64,000 nucleotides of DNA from Euptelea pleiosperma (lineage: Eukaryota; Streptophyta; Magnoliopsida; Ranunculales; Eupteleaceae), in the NCBI GenBank assembly GCA_035048495.1, contig CM068544.1, forward strand, positions 9,852,138 to 9,916,137, in the 5' to 3' direction. Position numbers and translations under genes: made by a program. Below are positions 60,401-64,000 of this stretch, piece by piece; position 1 is the stretch's first letter; every line of letters starts with the position of its first letter. The notes beneath the pieces are model-generated. The model was given only the letters and a program-made list of their open reading frames with translations. It made no database searches and was not told the DNA's origin.

Positions 60401-63400
60401 GTTGTATATCTTGGTTTGATAGCTTATGAGTTTGTTTTTATGCTTGTTTTATCATTTCCCAAACTTTCCACAAACATTTCCACATTATTTCCATCATTTC
60501 CATGAAAAATGTATTATTTCCACACTGGTCGAAATATTTCCATTTCCGGGCTGGTCGAAATAAACCTCGAAATCGAAATTTATTTCCTTGGTCAGGTGTT
60601 AGTATGACTGCCTAGTCATGACCCAAGGGTTTTAGTCGTGCTTCGAGTATGACTCTATGAGAGAGGCTACATCACCCCCTCCCCTTCCACAAGATGAGCT
60701 CACCCATTGAGCCATATGCAGATCGATGGGATGATGCAAAACAAAAGTCTTTGAAAGATTCACGGGACATTGGTAACTCGAGGAAGAAGTTGGGAAGTCT
60801 GTTTCGAAGTTCATGCACTTCAACATACTACCAAATGTGGCCAACACAGTGTACTACGACACGATGCTCAATATAGCTGCCAAATGTGGACCAGGTATGA
60901 AGACCCCCGCTGCACATGAGCTGATGACCACTCCCGGATGATGTGGTAGAGGAGTTGAATAAGTACATTGGCATCTTGAAGAGAAAGTGGCCCACATATG
61001 GAGTTACAATCATGTGTGGTGGGTGGACTTGGTCCACTAGAATGATCATCATCAATTTATAGTGTATTGCAATGGAAATATAGTATTCCACAAGACTGTT
61101 GACGTATCTAGTCACGAGAGTGATACAAAATACATTTATTTACTGATGCTTGAAGTAGTGGATAATATGGGCAAGGAGAATGTCGTACAGATTGTTACTA
61201 GCAATTGGAGACAATATGTGAAGGCAGGAATGGAATTGATGAGAAAGGATGGGTATAACTTGTTTTGGACTCCATGTGAGTGCACTATAACCATCTACTG
61301 CTTAAGGATATTGGAGAGGGTGGCGGTGAAGTGTGGTTGATCAGATGAGAAGGATCACGAATTATATTTATAAACACTCTCGAGTACTCGCAATGATGAA
61401 AAAAACGAAAACAAATTTACCTGTAACATTGTTGACTTATCTTGAGGATTTAAGATTCATACCCTTTACCCAGCTTGTATCATATCTAGAAATTGTTATG
61501 TTCATTTATTGTCACATTCTTCTATTTGTTGATCAGTTTAAGAAACATTTCCAGGAATGAAATCTATGTCCGAGAAATTGGTCCACTGCTTATGTTATCA
61601 CAGAAACATATATTTTTGATTGTCCTGGTAGAAGTTCAAGAGAATGCGTTATTTTGGCATATAAATTTCCCACCAGTGTATATTTTGCTTCATTCTACAA
61701 TGTTGTTTTTGACTTTCTAGTGTTGTTGATTTCTGTTTCAGGGTTCTTTGCCAATTTATTCAAACAAAATTGCAGTCAGTGTGGTTGATAATGTACTTCT
61801 TGTTCATCAAGTGGACGCAAAAGTCGTTATACTGTATGATATTTTTTCAGAATCCCGAGCACCAATATCCGCTCCCCTTCCTCTTCTGTTGAGGGGTTTG
61901 CCCAGGGCTAATACGTCCTCCTCACGATCTAGTAGCAAAGATACAGTCCATATGGAGACAAATGAAACGAGTGATCACGAAGGAATCATCTATGGAGATG
62001 GCTGGACATTTCTCAGTCCGGACCTTATATGTGATGCTGCTCATGGTACTATATGGAGGATCCATTTGGACCTAGAGGTAAGTTTAATTGGTTCGTATTT
62101 CACATAGTTCATTAAGATGTAGCCTGTGATTTTTGTAAATAACCCTATATTTCTTTGCGTCGCAGGCTATTGCTGCCAGTAGCTCAGAAGTTTCTTCAGT
62201 TCTAGAATTCTTGCAGCGACGCAAGTTGGAATCCAACAAGGTGGCCACCATTCTTATATTTATGTACAGTTAGCACTTGTGCGAATCTGATTTAATGATG
62301 TCTAGTGCAGAAATTCTATATCATAAAACCTGGCACTGATGCATGCAACTTGATTTGTCATTTCAGGCTAAGCAATTATGCTTGTCGATTATACGTACTG
62401 TAATTCTAGAACGGCGACCTGTATCCATGGTTTCTAGGGCAATAGATGTACTGGTTGCTTCTTACTCTTACTCAATTAAATTGGGAAGTTCTCTTCAGGG
62501 AAGAGCAGTAGGAAGTGAGAAGACTTCAACTTCTGGCAACCAGCATTTTGATGGTTCTAGGAATGTCGCTGATGAATCTATCACCAGAAGGGAGACACAT
62601 GGAAAATCCATTAAACATGAATCTGTGAGTGGAGGGAACAATGAATCTCGACAATCCATGAGTGGAAATGTGGAGAATGAATCTATTGATCTTACCACAG
62701 GTTCCACGGTGAATAGATCATCAACTTGCTCTGAATCTGAGGAGAATGTAAACCTAGAGCTACTGAAAACTAATTTAGGAGAGTCTCTTGAAAAGAATCA
62801 GACAGGTGCTGAAACTTCTTGTGCGGAGATTGAGCAGTCATCTTTACAGTTTCAAATACTTGGAGCCAGTAGCAATCCATTAGACTCGGATGTTTCTGAG
62901 CAGCAGGAGTCTCAAGTTGCTTCCGCAGCAATTTCACCTGATGAGATGTACAGCTTTGTTTTGGCTCTTGTTGAGGAAGAGATGGCAGGAGACCCTGCGT
63001 ACTTAGTTGCTATCATTGTTGAGTACTTCCGTAGGTATACCATTTAGTATTCCTTTCCTCACTCCATGCCTATGTTCTATGTTCTCTAGAAGAATGTGAG
63101 GAGCACAACTTACAACTTTCACTAAAACTCAAAAGCATGGTTGCTATGTTCACAAGCTACATGACAAGATCTTATAGTATGTTGAAATTTCAACTATAAT
63201 TTTGTAGAACACAAGTGGTTTTCATTTCATTTTATTTTGTTTTATTTTATTTTTTGGGTTTTCCATAGAGCTGTGATCTGTTTTCATCATCGCAGTGCTT
63301 CTTCGGTAAAACTCAAAGTACATCAAAATCTGAATGTAATGACTATACAACTGCTAGCCCGCAGTGGACGCTATGCAGAACTTGGGTTGTTCATTGTAAA

Positions 63401-64000
63401 CAAGGTAGGTATATGAACTCAGCAGCTGCTCCAATCTTGTCCTTTGGAGATTACTTTTAAGTTCTTATGCTTGGAGGGTGATGAAAAAGCTATATATCTG
63501 TATAATTTTGCATGGGCTTGATGTTGAATTTCAAGTGTGAAATCATTCCCATTGCACCCATAGTTTCGAAATTTGGAAATTATGCAATTTAGAGACATAG
63601 GCCTTGCGAATGGTTGCCCTACTTGTGGTGGCAACAGTAGATGATTAAAGATTCCTATATCAGATTTGGTTCTGTACCCAATCGCTTCATTTTTAACTAG
63701 TTGACCTACTGTTAAGGTTGTATATCCTTGGAAGAGGAATGGAATTGTGTACATTCTTTTTTTATAATTTGGCACCCGACTTGCTCCTAGGGTTTGTTGA
63801 CTCTTGTTTCACTAGAGCTTTTGTTAGGAAAATCATCCTATTTCCTTTTTTGCGTCATGCAGATACTTGAGCCCTCAAAAGAAGTTGCGTTGCAACTCTT
63901 AGAGTCAGGTCGTCAGAATTTCCAGACAAGAAAGTTGGGTATGGATATGCTAAGGCAGCTTTCATTGCATCATGACTATGTTTTGCTACTGGTGCAAGAC
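24993..64000 (+). CDS. RMC1: Regulator of MON1-CCZ1 complex (RMC1/Mic1-like), 3' end beyond window
   Basis: Ten exons joined by GT-AG introns encode 702 residues before the window ends: 24993-25160, 25246-25505, 29215-29368, 30134-30243, 30372-30459, 61742-62077, 62166-62240, 62367-63034, 63296-63404 and 63863 onward. Every junction keeps frame. The start MFGKASN...[20 protein letters not shown], the segment [20 protein letters not shown] and the C-terminal [11 protein letters not shown]...LQLLESGRQ match the plant family of RMC1 (C18orf8/Mic1): an N-terminal propeller-like half, a Ser-rich low-complexity insert (about residues 425-545), and the Mic1 helical domain. The protein is a subunit of the MON1-CCZ1 complex, the GEF that activates Rab7 on late endosomes and vacuoles. 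No disabling change was seen. The gene is odd for its 31-kb fifth intron. Naming rests on recalled family similarity. Confidence 0.88.
25246..25505 (+). CDS. RMC1: RMC1 exon 2
   Basis: 260 bp after [19 protein letters not shown] to VVFIKT, ending ACTAG|GTATGT in phase 2. The following intron is 3,709 bp and hosts two transposons. Confidence 0.88.
25856..26977. mobile_element. hAT-like TIR element, TSD GATCACAC
   Basis: A perfect 8-bp duplication GATCACAC (25848-25855 and 26978-26985) flanks inverted ends CAGTGTTTAAAACTTGTCAAG and, inverted, CAGTATTTGAAAACCAG. Subterminal GAGTTGGGTTGAGTCAAG-type motifs recur at both sides. There is no transposase. An 8-bp TSD with CAGTG ends fits the hAT superfamily. 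The centre is a tandem duplication (26120-26715). Confidence 0.85.
26120..26715. repeat. Tandem duplication, about 295-bp unit, two copies
   Basis: Copy 1 (about 26128-26410) and copy 2 (about 26424-26712) are almost identical (ATCTCTTCATCTCTTAAAG, AGAATGGTAGGTAGACACT and TTGATTAGAGATAGAAG in both). It is internal to the hAT-like element. Confidence 0.9.
27390..29026. mobile_element. CAAGG-ended TIR element, 1.6 kb
   Basis: Ends CAAGGTATTAAAT and ATTTAATACCTTG are perfect inverted repeats of 13 bp. Both subterminal regions are rich in GAAATATTTC motifs. The flanks GCTGTTCC and GCTGTCGC look like an 8-bp target duplication with two changes, so the insertion is old. No transposase was recognised. 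Confidence 0.7.
29215..29368 (+). CDS. RMC1: RMC1 exon 3
   Basis: 154 bp after AATCACAG; completes Ser (AG|T), then [20 protein letters not shown], ending TTCCAG|GTATAG in phase 0. Confidence 0.88.
30134..30243 (+). CDS. RMC1: RMC1 exon 4
   Basis: 110 bp after [27 protein letters not shown] to EDVHIVT, ending ACAAT|GTAGGT in phase 2. Confidence 0.88.
30372..30459 (+). CDS. RMC1: RMC1 exon 5
   Basis: 88 bp after [19 protein letters not shown] to FYRDAVVQQ, ending CAACAG|GTATGC in phase 0. The next coding sequence is 31,282 bp away. Confidence 0.88.
30460..31390. other. Intron sequence and probable gypsy 5' LTR
   Basis: No gene. The right part (about 30930-31390) ends just before a TGGCGCC-type primer site, so it may be the 5' LTR of the gypsy-like element. 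I found no second copy to prove the LTR limits. Confidence 0.35.
31394..33266 (+). mobile_element. Ty3/gypsy-like element, primer site and decayed gag
   Basis: TGGCGCCGTCTGTGGGA at 31394-31410 is the primer-binding site common in plant gypsy elements. A decayed gag follows: [12 protein letters not shown] near 32560, [12 protein letters not shown] near 32690, and a clean stretch at 32824-33012 with [10 protein letters not shown] and [16 protein letters not shown], the C-terminal half of Retrotrans_gag. Stops and frameshifts are numerous. The element was later split by the LTR retrotransposon at 33267; its continuation resumes at 36668. Confidence 0.65.
33267..33767 (+). repeat. 5' LTR of the gene-carrying retrotransposon
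   Basis: 501 bp, TGATGCGGG to CTGCGTCA. It contains a TATAAATA promoter-like box at about 33523, with a CT-rich leader (33665-33730) downstream. Confidence 0.92.
33772..33783 (+). promoter_or_regulatory. Primer-binding site, tRNA-iMet type
   Basis: TGGTATCAGAGC, four bases after the 5' LTR end. Confidence 0.9.
33816..33950 (+). CDS. Small 44-residue frame at gag position
   Basis: The first ATG after the primer site opens [17 protein letters not shown]... to ...NARKKRI, then TAA. Its heptad-like Leu/Val spacing suggests a short coiled coil, perhaps a gag N-terminal remnant. Function unknown. Confidence 0.4.
   Translation: MSQISSLVTELTKLVDQVKHMNNKLDATINTNKKALENARKKRI
33986..34633 (+). pseudogene. 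Chimeric captured gene: class VIII myosin IQ/tail fused to ribosomal P0-like
   Basis: An uninterrupted 215-codon frame. Residues about 20-150 match the IQ-motif neck and tail start of plant class VIII myosins: [53 protein letters not shown], then [19 protein letters not shown]. Three IQ-like calmodulin-binding repeats (IQ...RG..AR) are visible. At residue 150 it passes in frame into ribosomal protein P0-like sequence ([27 protein letters not shown]), about 35 residues. The last 22 residues (KKAALGDKL...) are of unknown origin. The myosin part has no introns across what should be several exons, which suggests capture of spliced RNA. The motor domain, and the P0 parts before and after, are absent. 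Expression is unknown. Confidence 0.85.
34711..35016 (+). CDS. Basic Lys-rich frame inside the retrotransposon, origin unknown
   Basis: 101 codons, strongly basic, with a KKKKK-rich C-terminal third ([17 protein letters not shown]). No domain recognised. It may be a third captured gene piece or chance. The region lies between the chimera and an AAGTGGGCCCA-rich stretch. Confidence 0.35.
   Translation: MGMAGAMKSRVSLFAIKLSVKTSGLLGRGVKTKPKKSSLPPSKGSGAPIAATASLVDEKKKKMSKTSPQVKKKKKKKTKEGDIQAIVTVGRRSGTTPPPRL
35050..35420. repeat. Stretch rich in CTTAAGTGGGCCCA-like motifs
   Basis: Variants of CACTTAA, AAGTGGGCCCA and AAGCCCAA recur on both strands. Non-coding interior of the retrotransposon. Confidence 0.5.
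35423..35931. mobile_element. Probable CAAGG-ended MITE nested in the retrotransposon
   Basis: Ends CAAGGTTCTAAACTTTGAC and, inverted, GGTCGGTTTTAAAATTCGAC are imperfect inverted repeats. GAATTAATTCG motifs occur at both sides and in the middle. Flanks TACTCGAC and CACTCGAT could be an 8-bp target duplication with two changes. The limits are tentative. Confidence 0.45.
36155..36167 (+). promoter_or_regulatory. Polypurine tract
   Basis: AACAAGGAGGGTT directly before the 3' LTR. Confidence 0.75.
36168..36667 (+). repeat. 3' LTR of the gene-carrying retrotransposon
   Basis: 500 bp, nearly identical to the 5' LTR. The changes cluster near the start (around 36220) and in the CT-rich part (around 36570-36650). 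Confidence 0.92.
36668..36975. repeat. Minisatellite, CACTAAGACATCGCTCTATGG-type units
   Basis: About ten imperfect units of roughly 30 bp (for example ACTAAGACGTTGTTTTATGG). The last unit before the retrotransposon insertion lies at 33240-33266, so the insertion split the array. Confidence 0.85.
36976..37300. other. Gypsy-like interior, no gene
   Basis: Probable continuation of the gypsy-like element between two minisatellites. Short frames only. Confidence 0.3.
37301..37845. repeat. Minisatellite of GTCGACATGAGACATCGACG-type units
   Basis: Units of about 55-65 bp with CGACATGAGACATCGACGTC and a T-rich spacer (CTCAAATTTTTT). The array is interrupted at 37631-37721 by 5S rRNA-like sequence and resumes after it. 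More units occur at 38455-38520. Confidence 0.8.
37631..37721 (+). pseudogene. 5S rRNA-like sequence inside the minisatellite
   Basis: About 91 bp closely match plant 5S rRNA: CACTAATGCACTGATCCCAT, CAGTTAAGCGTGCTTGGGCG, AGATGGGTGACCTCTTGGGA. The internal promoter A box and C box are recognisable. The first 20 and last 15 or so bases of 5S rRNA are missing or changed, and single-base changes (CCG to CTG, GGATGG to AGATGG) are present, so it is not a functional 5S gene. Cassandra retrotransposons carry 5S sequence in their LTRs, but no such LTR structure is visible here. Confidence 0.85.
37846..39010. other. Decayed retroelement sequence, no gene recognised
   Basis: It contains a CCTTGGGGACTAATA stretch at about 38524 that resembles a purine tract/LTR junction, and a TATAAATATC box near 38659 followed by a CT-rich leader (38710-38765), as in an LTR. 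No matching second LTR was found. Confidence 0.35.
39011..40140. repeat. Two diverged direct repeats of about 250 bp
   Basis: 39011-39260 and about 39893-40135 match in the same orientation (CTTTACAATGCTCTCTTAAT/CTTTATAATGCTCTCTTAAT, GGACTAAGAAACTAAT, AACTTAAATCTAACTT). They enclose about 630 bp with no recognisable gene. They could be LTRs of a small decayed element or an old duplication. Confidence 0.55.
40141..40683. other. AT-rich spacer ending in half of a foldback element
   Basis: 40556-40683 starts GGGTGTGTTTGATTGCACGG and repeats TTTGATTGCACCTTGGAAAA at about 40656, with TTTTC/GAAAA-rich stems. It is cut at 40684 by the copia LTR, and its other half was not found downstream. Confidence 0.4.
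40684..40973 (+). repeat. 5' LTR of copia element 2
   Basis: 290 bp, from TGTTGGAGTTTATG to TTTACAACA; contains a (TA)n tract at 40829-40859. Confidence 0.8.
40974..40985 (+). promoter_or_regulatory. Primer-binding site, tRNA-iMet type
   Basis: TGGTATCAGAGC directly after the LTR. Confidence 0.85.
41708..42560 (+). pseudogene. Copia gag with zinc knuckle (element 2)
   Basis: Begins [33 protein letters not shown] is the gag N-terminal signature. A Glu codon (GAG) is replaced by TAG just after HRIWVM (stop at 41957-41959). The frame shifts again near 42220. The zinc knuckle [14 protein letters not shown] is intact (CX2CX4HX4C). Confidence 0.85.
42770..43750 (+). pseudogene. Copia protease and integrase (element 2), broken
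   Basis: Protease motif [12 protein letters not shown] near 42827; [16 protein letters not shown] and [14 protein letters not shown] form the HHCC finger (43233-43350); DVWGPAP and FVDDFSG belong to the DDE core; and SDNGG near 43595 is followed by a frameshift. Inactive as written. Confidence 0.8.
44164..45282 (+). pseudogene. Copia reverse transcriptase (element 2), longest intact part
   Basis: 372 codons. After a variable linker: [47 protein letters not shown] (first catalytic Asp), [13 protein letters not shown] and [11 protein letters not shown] (catalytic YVDD). It ends by frameshift within LHLS; the true product would continue into RNase H. RT copies element RNA in virus-like particles; here no complete polyprotein remains. 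Confidence 0.88.
45379..45531. mobile_element. 153-bp MITE-like foldback with perfect 24-bp TIRs
   Basis: 45379-45402 and 45508-45531 are perfect inverted repeats of 24 bp (AAAACTAGTGTAAAATTAAG...). It begins 13 bp after the end of copia element 2, so it may mark the deletion that truncated that element. No clear target duplication. Confidence 0.75.
45532..47838. other. Uncharacterised intron sequence
   Basis: No recognised gene. It contains a tRNA-like segment (46216-46341) and a tandem duplication (46735-46820: AATATGAGCTTC[G/C]TCTGACAGCTCTTG twice). A short direct repeat TCATGCACACTGCACAAA occurs at about 47314 and 47367. Confidence 0.35.
46216..46341 (+). repeat. Possible tRNA-derived SINE fragment
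   Basis: CTGGCCCAGTGGTTAGAAC resembles an A box, and CTGGGTTTGAGCCCTAGCC near 46328 resembles a B box, but they are about 100 bp apart, so an insertion or chance is possible. Confidence 0.3.
47839..48318 (+). CDS. Unrecognised 159-codon frame in intron 5
   Basis: Begins [19 protein letters not shown], with Lys/Arg-rich [11 protein letters not shown] and a tandem [18 protein letters not shown]. No family recognised. The composition is not strongly gene-like; it may be a captured or decayed gene piece or chance. Confidence 0.2.
   Translation: MPKPSLSNTSDKETQISKKPKRGRIEVENVSLVAIPVGCGLWLWSSSIDNVDTQMSIDNVDAQMFNTDLYRFQYTMFLGVGLSWYVASPRILLLPTVKQEFKEQSVMQSERCRQTRLVLLSMGIKTFTVCETKRVCYMAFLEANIHIWSSLKYLKFKDT
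48319..49301. other. Intron sequence, no gene recognised
   Basis: Low-identity stretches only; ends in a (CT)n tract (49290-49306) that was the target of copia element 3. Confidence 0.35.
49307..49662 (-). repeat. 3' LTR of copia element 3
   Basis: 356 bp; TGTTGGATTCTATGTACACC to CAAACAACAACA on the minus strand. Confidence 0.92.
49663..50160 (-). pseudogene. Copia RNase H (element 3)
   Basis: The minus-strand frame 49993-49670 reads [48 protein letters not shown] and DILTKG-like VANILTKGV, the C-terminal RNase H of copia elements. The catalytic 'SSAEAE' part (about 50020) is separated from it by no more than a frame difference. A stop near 50050 interrupts it. Confidence 0.8.
50169..51353 (-). 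pseudogene. Copia integrase C-terminus fused to second half of RT (element 3)
   Basis: 51353-50640 starts with the integrase C-terminal region ([36 protein letters not shown]), a variable linker (...SETPTPE), and then jumps directly to [12 protein letters not shown] and [16 protein letters not shown]. Element 2 has about 500 bp between these points, including the RT start and the [12 protein letters not shown] catalytic Asp. After an in-frame stop at 50640-50642, 50624-50169 continues with [11 protein letters not shown] (YVDD intact), [16 protein letters not shown] and so on. The first catalytic motif is therefore missing and the RT is dead. Confidence 0.88.
51380..52352 (-). pseudogene. Copia protease and integrase core (element 3)
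   Basis: Protease [13 protein letters not shown] just after a stop that replaces Trp (about 52380). HNRLGHV and [13 protein letters not shown] of the HHCC finger lie near 52000-51880. [11 protein letters not shown] and [10 protein letters not shown] of the DDE core lie at 51730-51590. Stops occur at several points. Confidence 0.8.
52380..53519 (-). pseudogene. Copia gag with zinc knuckle (element 3)
   Basis: Two frames: 53519-53313 ([20 protein letters not shown]) and 53249-52380 ([55 protein letters not shown]). They are joined by a frameshift near 53310. The zinc knuckle [14 protein letters not shown] is intact. This is the best-kept gag of the three copies. Confidence 0.88.
53560..54390 (-). 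repeat. Copia leader built of about 150-bp tandem units
   Basis: Four diverged units begin near 53577, 53755, 53906 and 54058 (each GGGAGGTGCGGCTAGGGT...AGCCC, then ATCTCGAGG..AAAACCC, GGGATCCGATTTTTGGAAC, GATCCGACGA). Comparable units occur in the leaders of elements 1 (18700-19060) and 2 (41250-41560). Confidence 0.8.
54383..54393 (-). promoter_or_regulatory. Primer-binding site of copia element 3
   Basis: Minus strand TGGTATCAGAG, directly after the 5' LTR end. Confidence 0.9.
54394..54753 (-). repeat. 5' LTR of copia element 3
   Basis: 360 bp, with a longer (GA)n tract (54428-54457) than the 3' LTR. Confidence 0.92.
54800..55036. repeat. Left part of an AT-rich repeat interrupted by a LINE
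   Basis: AGGTGTAAATGCATCTGATCT at about 55009 matches AGGTGTAAATGCGTCAAATCT at about 59992. The right part continues after the LINE at 56560. Confidence 0.5.
55037..56559 (+). mobile_element. 5'-truncated L1-type LINE with poly(A)
   Basis: The reading frame runs from about 55037 to 56174, starting in [17 protein letters not shown] (the end of the RT domain): [61 protein letters not shown], then zf-RVT ([35 protein letters not shown]). After one frameshift at about 56150 it continues [20 protein letters not shown] to about 56370. AATAAAATT and a 12-bp poly(A) end it at 56559. Endonuclease and most of RT are absent, as expected of 5' truncation during target-primed reverse transcription. Confidence 0.9.
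56560..57000. repeat. Right part of the interrupted repeat, and repeat shared with 21.2 kb
   Basis: 56560-56640 (AAAACCCAATTTTCTTGG...AACAACCATGGTTGTG) parallels 60086-60130. 56790-57000 parallels 21190-21360. Confidence 0.5.
57018..57077. repeat. Poly-C and (AC)n microsatellite
   Basis: Runs of C followed by ACACACAC tracts. Confidence 0.95.
57115..57965 (+). mobile_element. LINE deletion derivative lacking the RT core
   Basis: The start reads [15 protein letters not shown] and [20 protein letters not shown] (endonuclease-RT linker). From 57361 one open frame passes [15 protein letters not shown] and [16 protein letters not shown] and then, at about 57585, jumps to [40 protein letters not shown] and the C-terminal end. 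Roughly the whole RT core and the start of zf-RVT are gone, yet the frame is kept across the joint for 186 codons. Confidence 0.8.
57966..59559. other. Intron sequence, no gene recognised
   Basis: Short frames without domains; a T-rich run at 57970-57978. Nothing else identified. Confidence 0.35.
59568..60590. mobile_element. CAAGG-ended TIR element, TSD GTCAGGTG
   Basis: A perfect 8-bp duplication GTCAGGTG (59560-59567 and 60591-60598) flanks ends that are perfect 16-bp inverted repeats, CAAGGAAATAAATTTC. Many GAAATATTTC motifs fill both subterminal regions. 60430-60590 is an inverted close copy of 23651-23820. No transposase. Confidence 0.92.
60830..61420 (+). pseudogene. hAT transposase relict (DUF659 domain)
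   Basis: Translating across one or two frame breaks gives [77 protein letters not shown] and [13 protein letters not shown], the conserved DUF659 core of plant hAT-like transposases (G[W]T..R..IINF.VYC.G and N.FWTPCAAH-like). The zinc-binding BED part upstream and the C-terminal dimerisation part are not clear. It lies 320 bp before RMC1 exon 6. Confidence 0.8.
61742..62077 (+). CDS. RMC1: RMC1 exon 6
   Basis: 336 bp after [32 protein letters not shown] to WRIHLDLE, ending CTAGAG|GTAAGT in phase 0. Confidence 0.9.
62166..62240 (+). CDS. RMC1: RMC1 exon 7
   Basis: 75 bp after [29 protein letters not shown], ending AACAAG|GTGGCC (a weak but acceptable donor), phase 0. Confidence 0.85.
62367..63034 (+). 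CDS. RMC1: RMC1 exon 8
   Basis: 668 bp after [28 protein letters not shown], a Ser/Glu/Asn-rich low-complexity segment, then [16 protein letters not shown] and AIIVEYFR at the start of the Mic1 domain. Ends CGTAG|GTATAC in phase 2. Confidence 0.9.
63296..63404 (+). CDS. RMC1: RMC1 exon 9
   Basis: 109 bp after [28 protein letters not shown] to LFIVNK, ending CAAG|GTAGGT in phase 0. Confidence 0.88.
63863..64000 (+). CDS. RMC1: RMC1 exon 10, continues past the window
   Basis: At least 138 bp after [27 protein letters not shown] to [11 protein letters not shown], Mic1 domain. The last part of the protein lies beyond 64000. Confidence 0.88.
   Translation, partial: MLEPSKEVALQLLESGRQNFQTRKLGMDMLRQLSLHHDYVLLLVQD

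Larger units (their letters stand above)
30460..61741 (+). other. RMC1: RMC1 intron 5, 31,282 bp, filled with transposons
   Basis: Donor CAG|GTATGC and acceptor TTTCTGTTTCAG|G are both good, and exon 5 (FYRDAVVQQ) joins exon 6 (GSLPIYSNK) in frame at a point continuous in the plant family. The intron holds a gypsy relict, a complete gene-carrying LTR element, two copia elements in opposite orientations, two LINE relics, several TIR elements and a hAT transposase relict. Confidence 0.85.

Noticed and set aside
1..64000. An operon, defence island or other bacterial system
   Set aside because: Introns, LTR elements and plant gene families show plant nuclear DNA; no adjacent co-oriented bacterial-type genes exist.

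Overview
This is a nuclear window from a flowering plant. The evidence is an intron-rich housekeeping gene with plant-like splice sites, plant Ty1/copia and Ty3/gypsy retrotransposons, L1-type LINEs with a zf-RVT tail, many hAT/CACTA-like DNA transposon relics, a plant-type 5S rRNA-derived sequence and AT-rich spacers. There are no bacterial features. I cannot name the species. The very long, transposon-filled intron points to a repeat-rich genome.

Layout. 1-15 kb is old nested repeats: two copies of a family with a preserved reading frame (ends near 0.47 and 4.94 kb), three copies of a repeat starting TGATATTC (near 2.87, 4.01 and 6.11 kb), a SIRE-like LTR pair (8.8-10.8 kb), a CACTA-type end, and a roughly 3 kb hAT-like element carrying an RCC1-repeat exon. 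15.3-24.4 kb holds a SIRE-like 3' tail, a truncated Ty1/copia element (minus strand), LINE relics, a 100-bp assembly gap and a tandem array beside the gap.

Genes. Two host genes are supported. The first is the 3' end of a twin-CX9C (CHCH) NDUFAF8-like gene (24497-24706). The second, starting 287 bp downstream on the same strand, is an RMC1/Mic1-like gene (regulator of the MON1-CCZ1 Rab7 GEF). Its ten visible coding exons run from 24993 past the window end, encoding 702 residues. Intron 5 spans 30460-61741 (31,282 bp) and holds most of the mobile DNA.

Inside intron 5: a degenerate gypsy-like element with minisatellites and a 5S rRNA-like insert; a complete 3.4-kb LTR retrotransposon (33267-36667, TSD ACGTT) with no recognisable polymerase genes that instead carries intronless pieces of cellular genes (class VIII myosin IQ/tail sequence fused in frame to ribosomal protein P0-like sequence); a 3'-truncated sense copia element (40684-45366); a full-length antisense copia element (49307-54753, TSD TCTCT) with half its RT deleted; two LINE relics; TIR elements; and a DUF659 hAT transposase relic just before exon 6. 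The gene-transducing retrotransposon is the most unusual object in the window. The giant intron and a CAAGG-ended TIR family with 8-bp target duplications come next.
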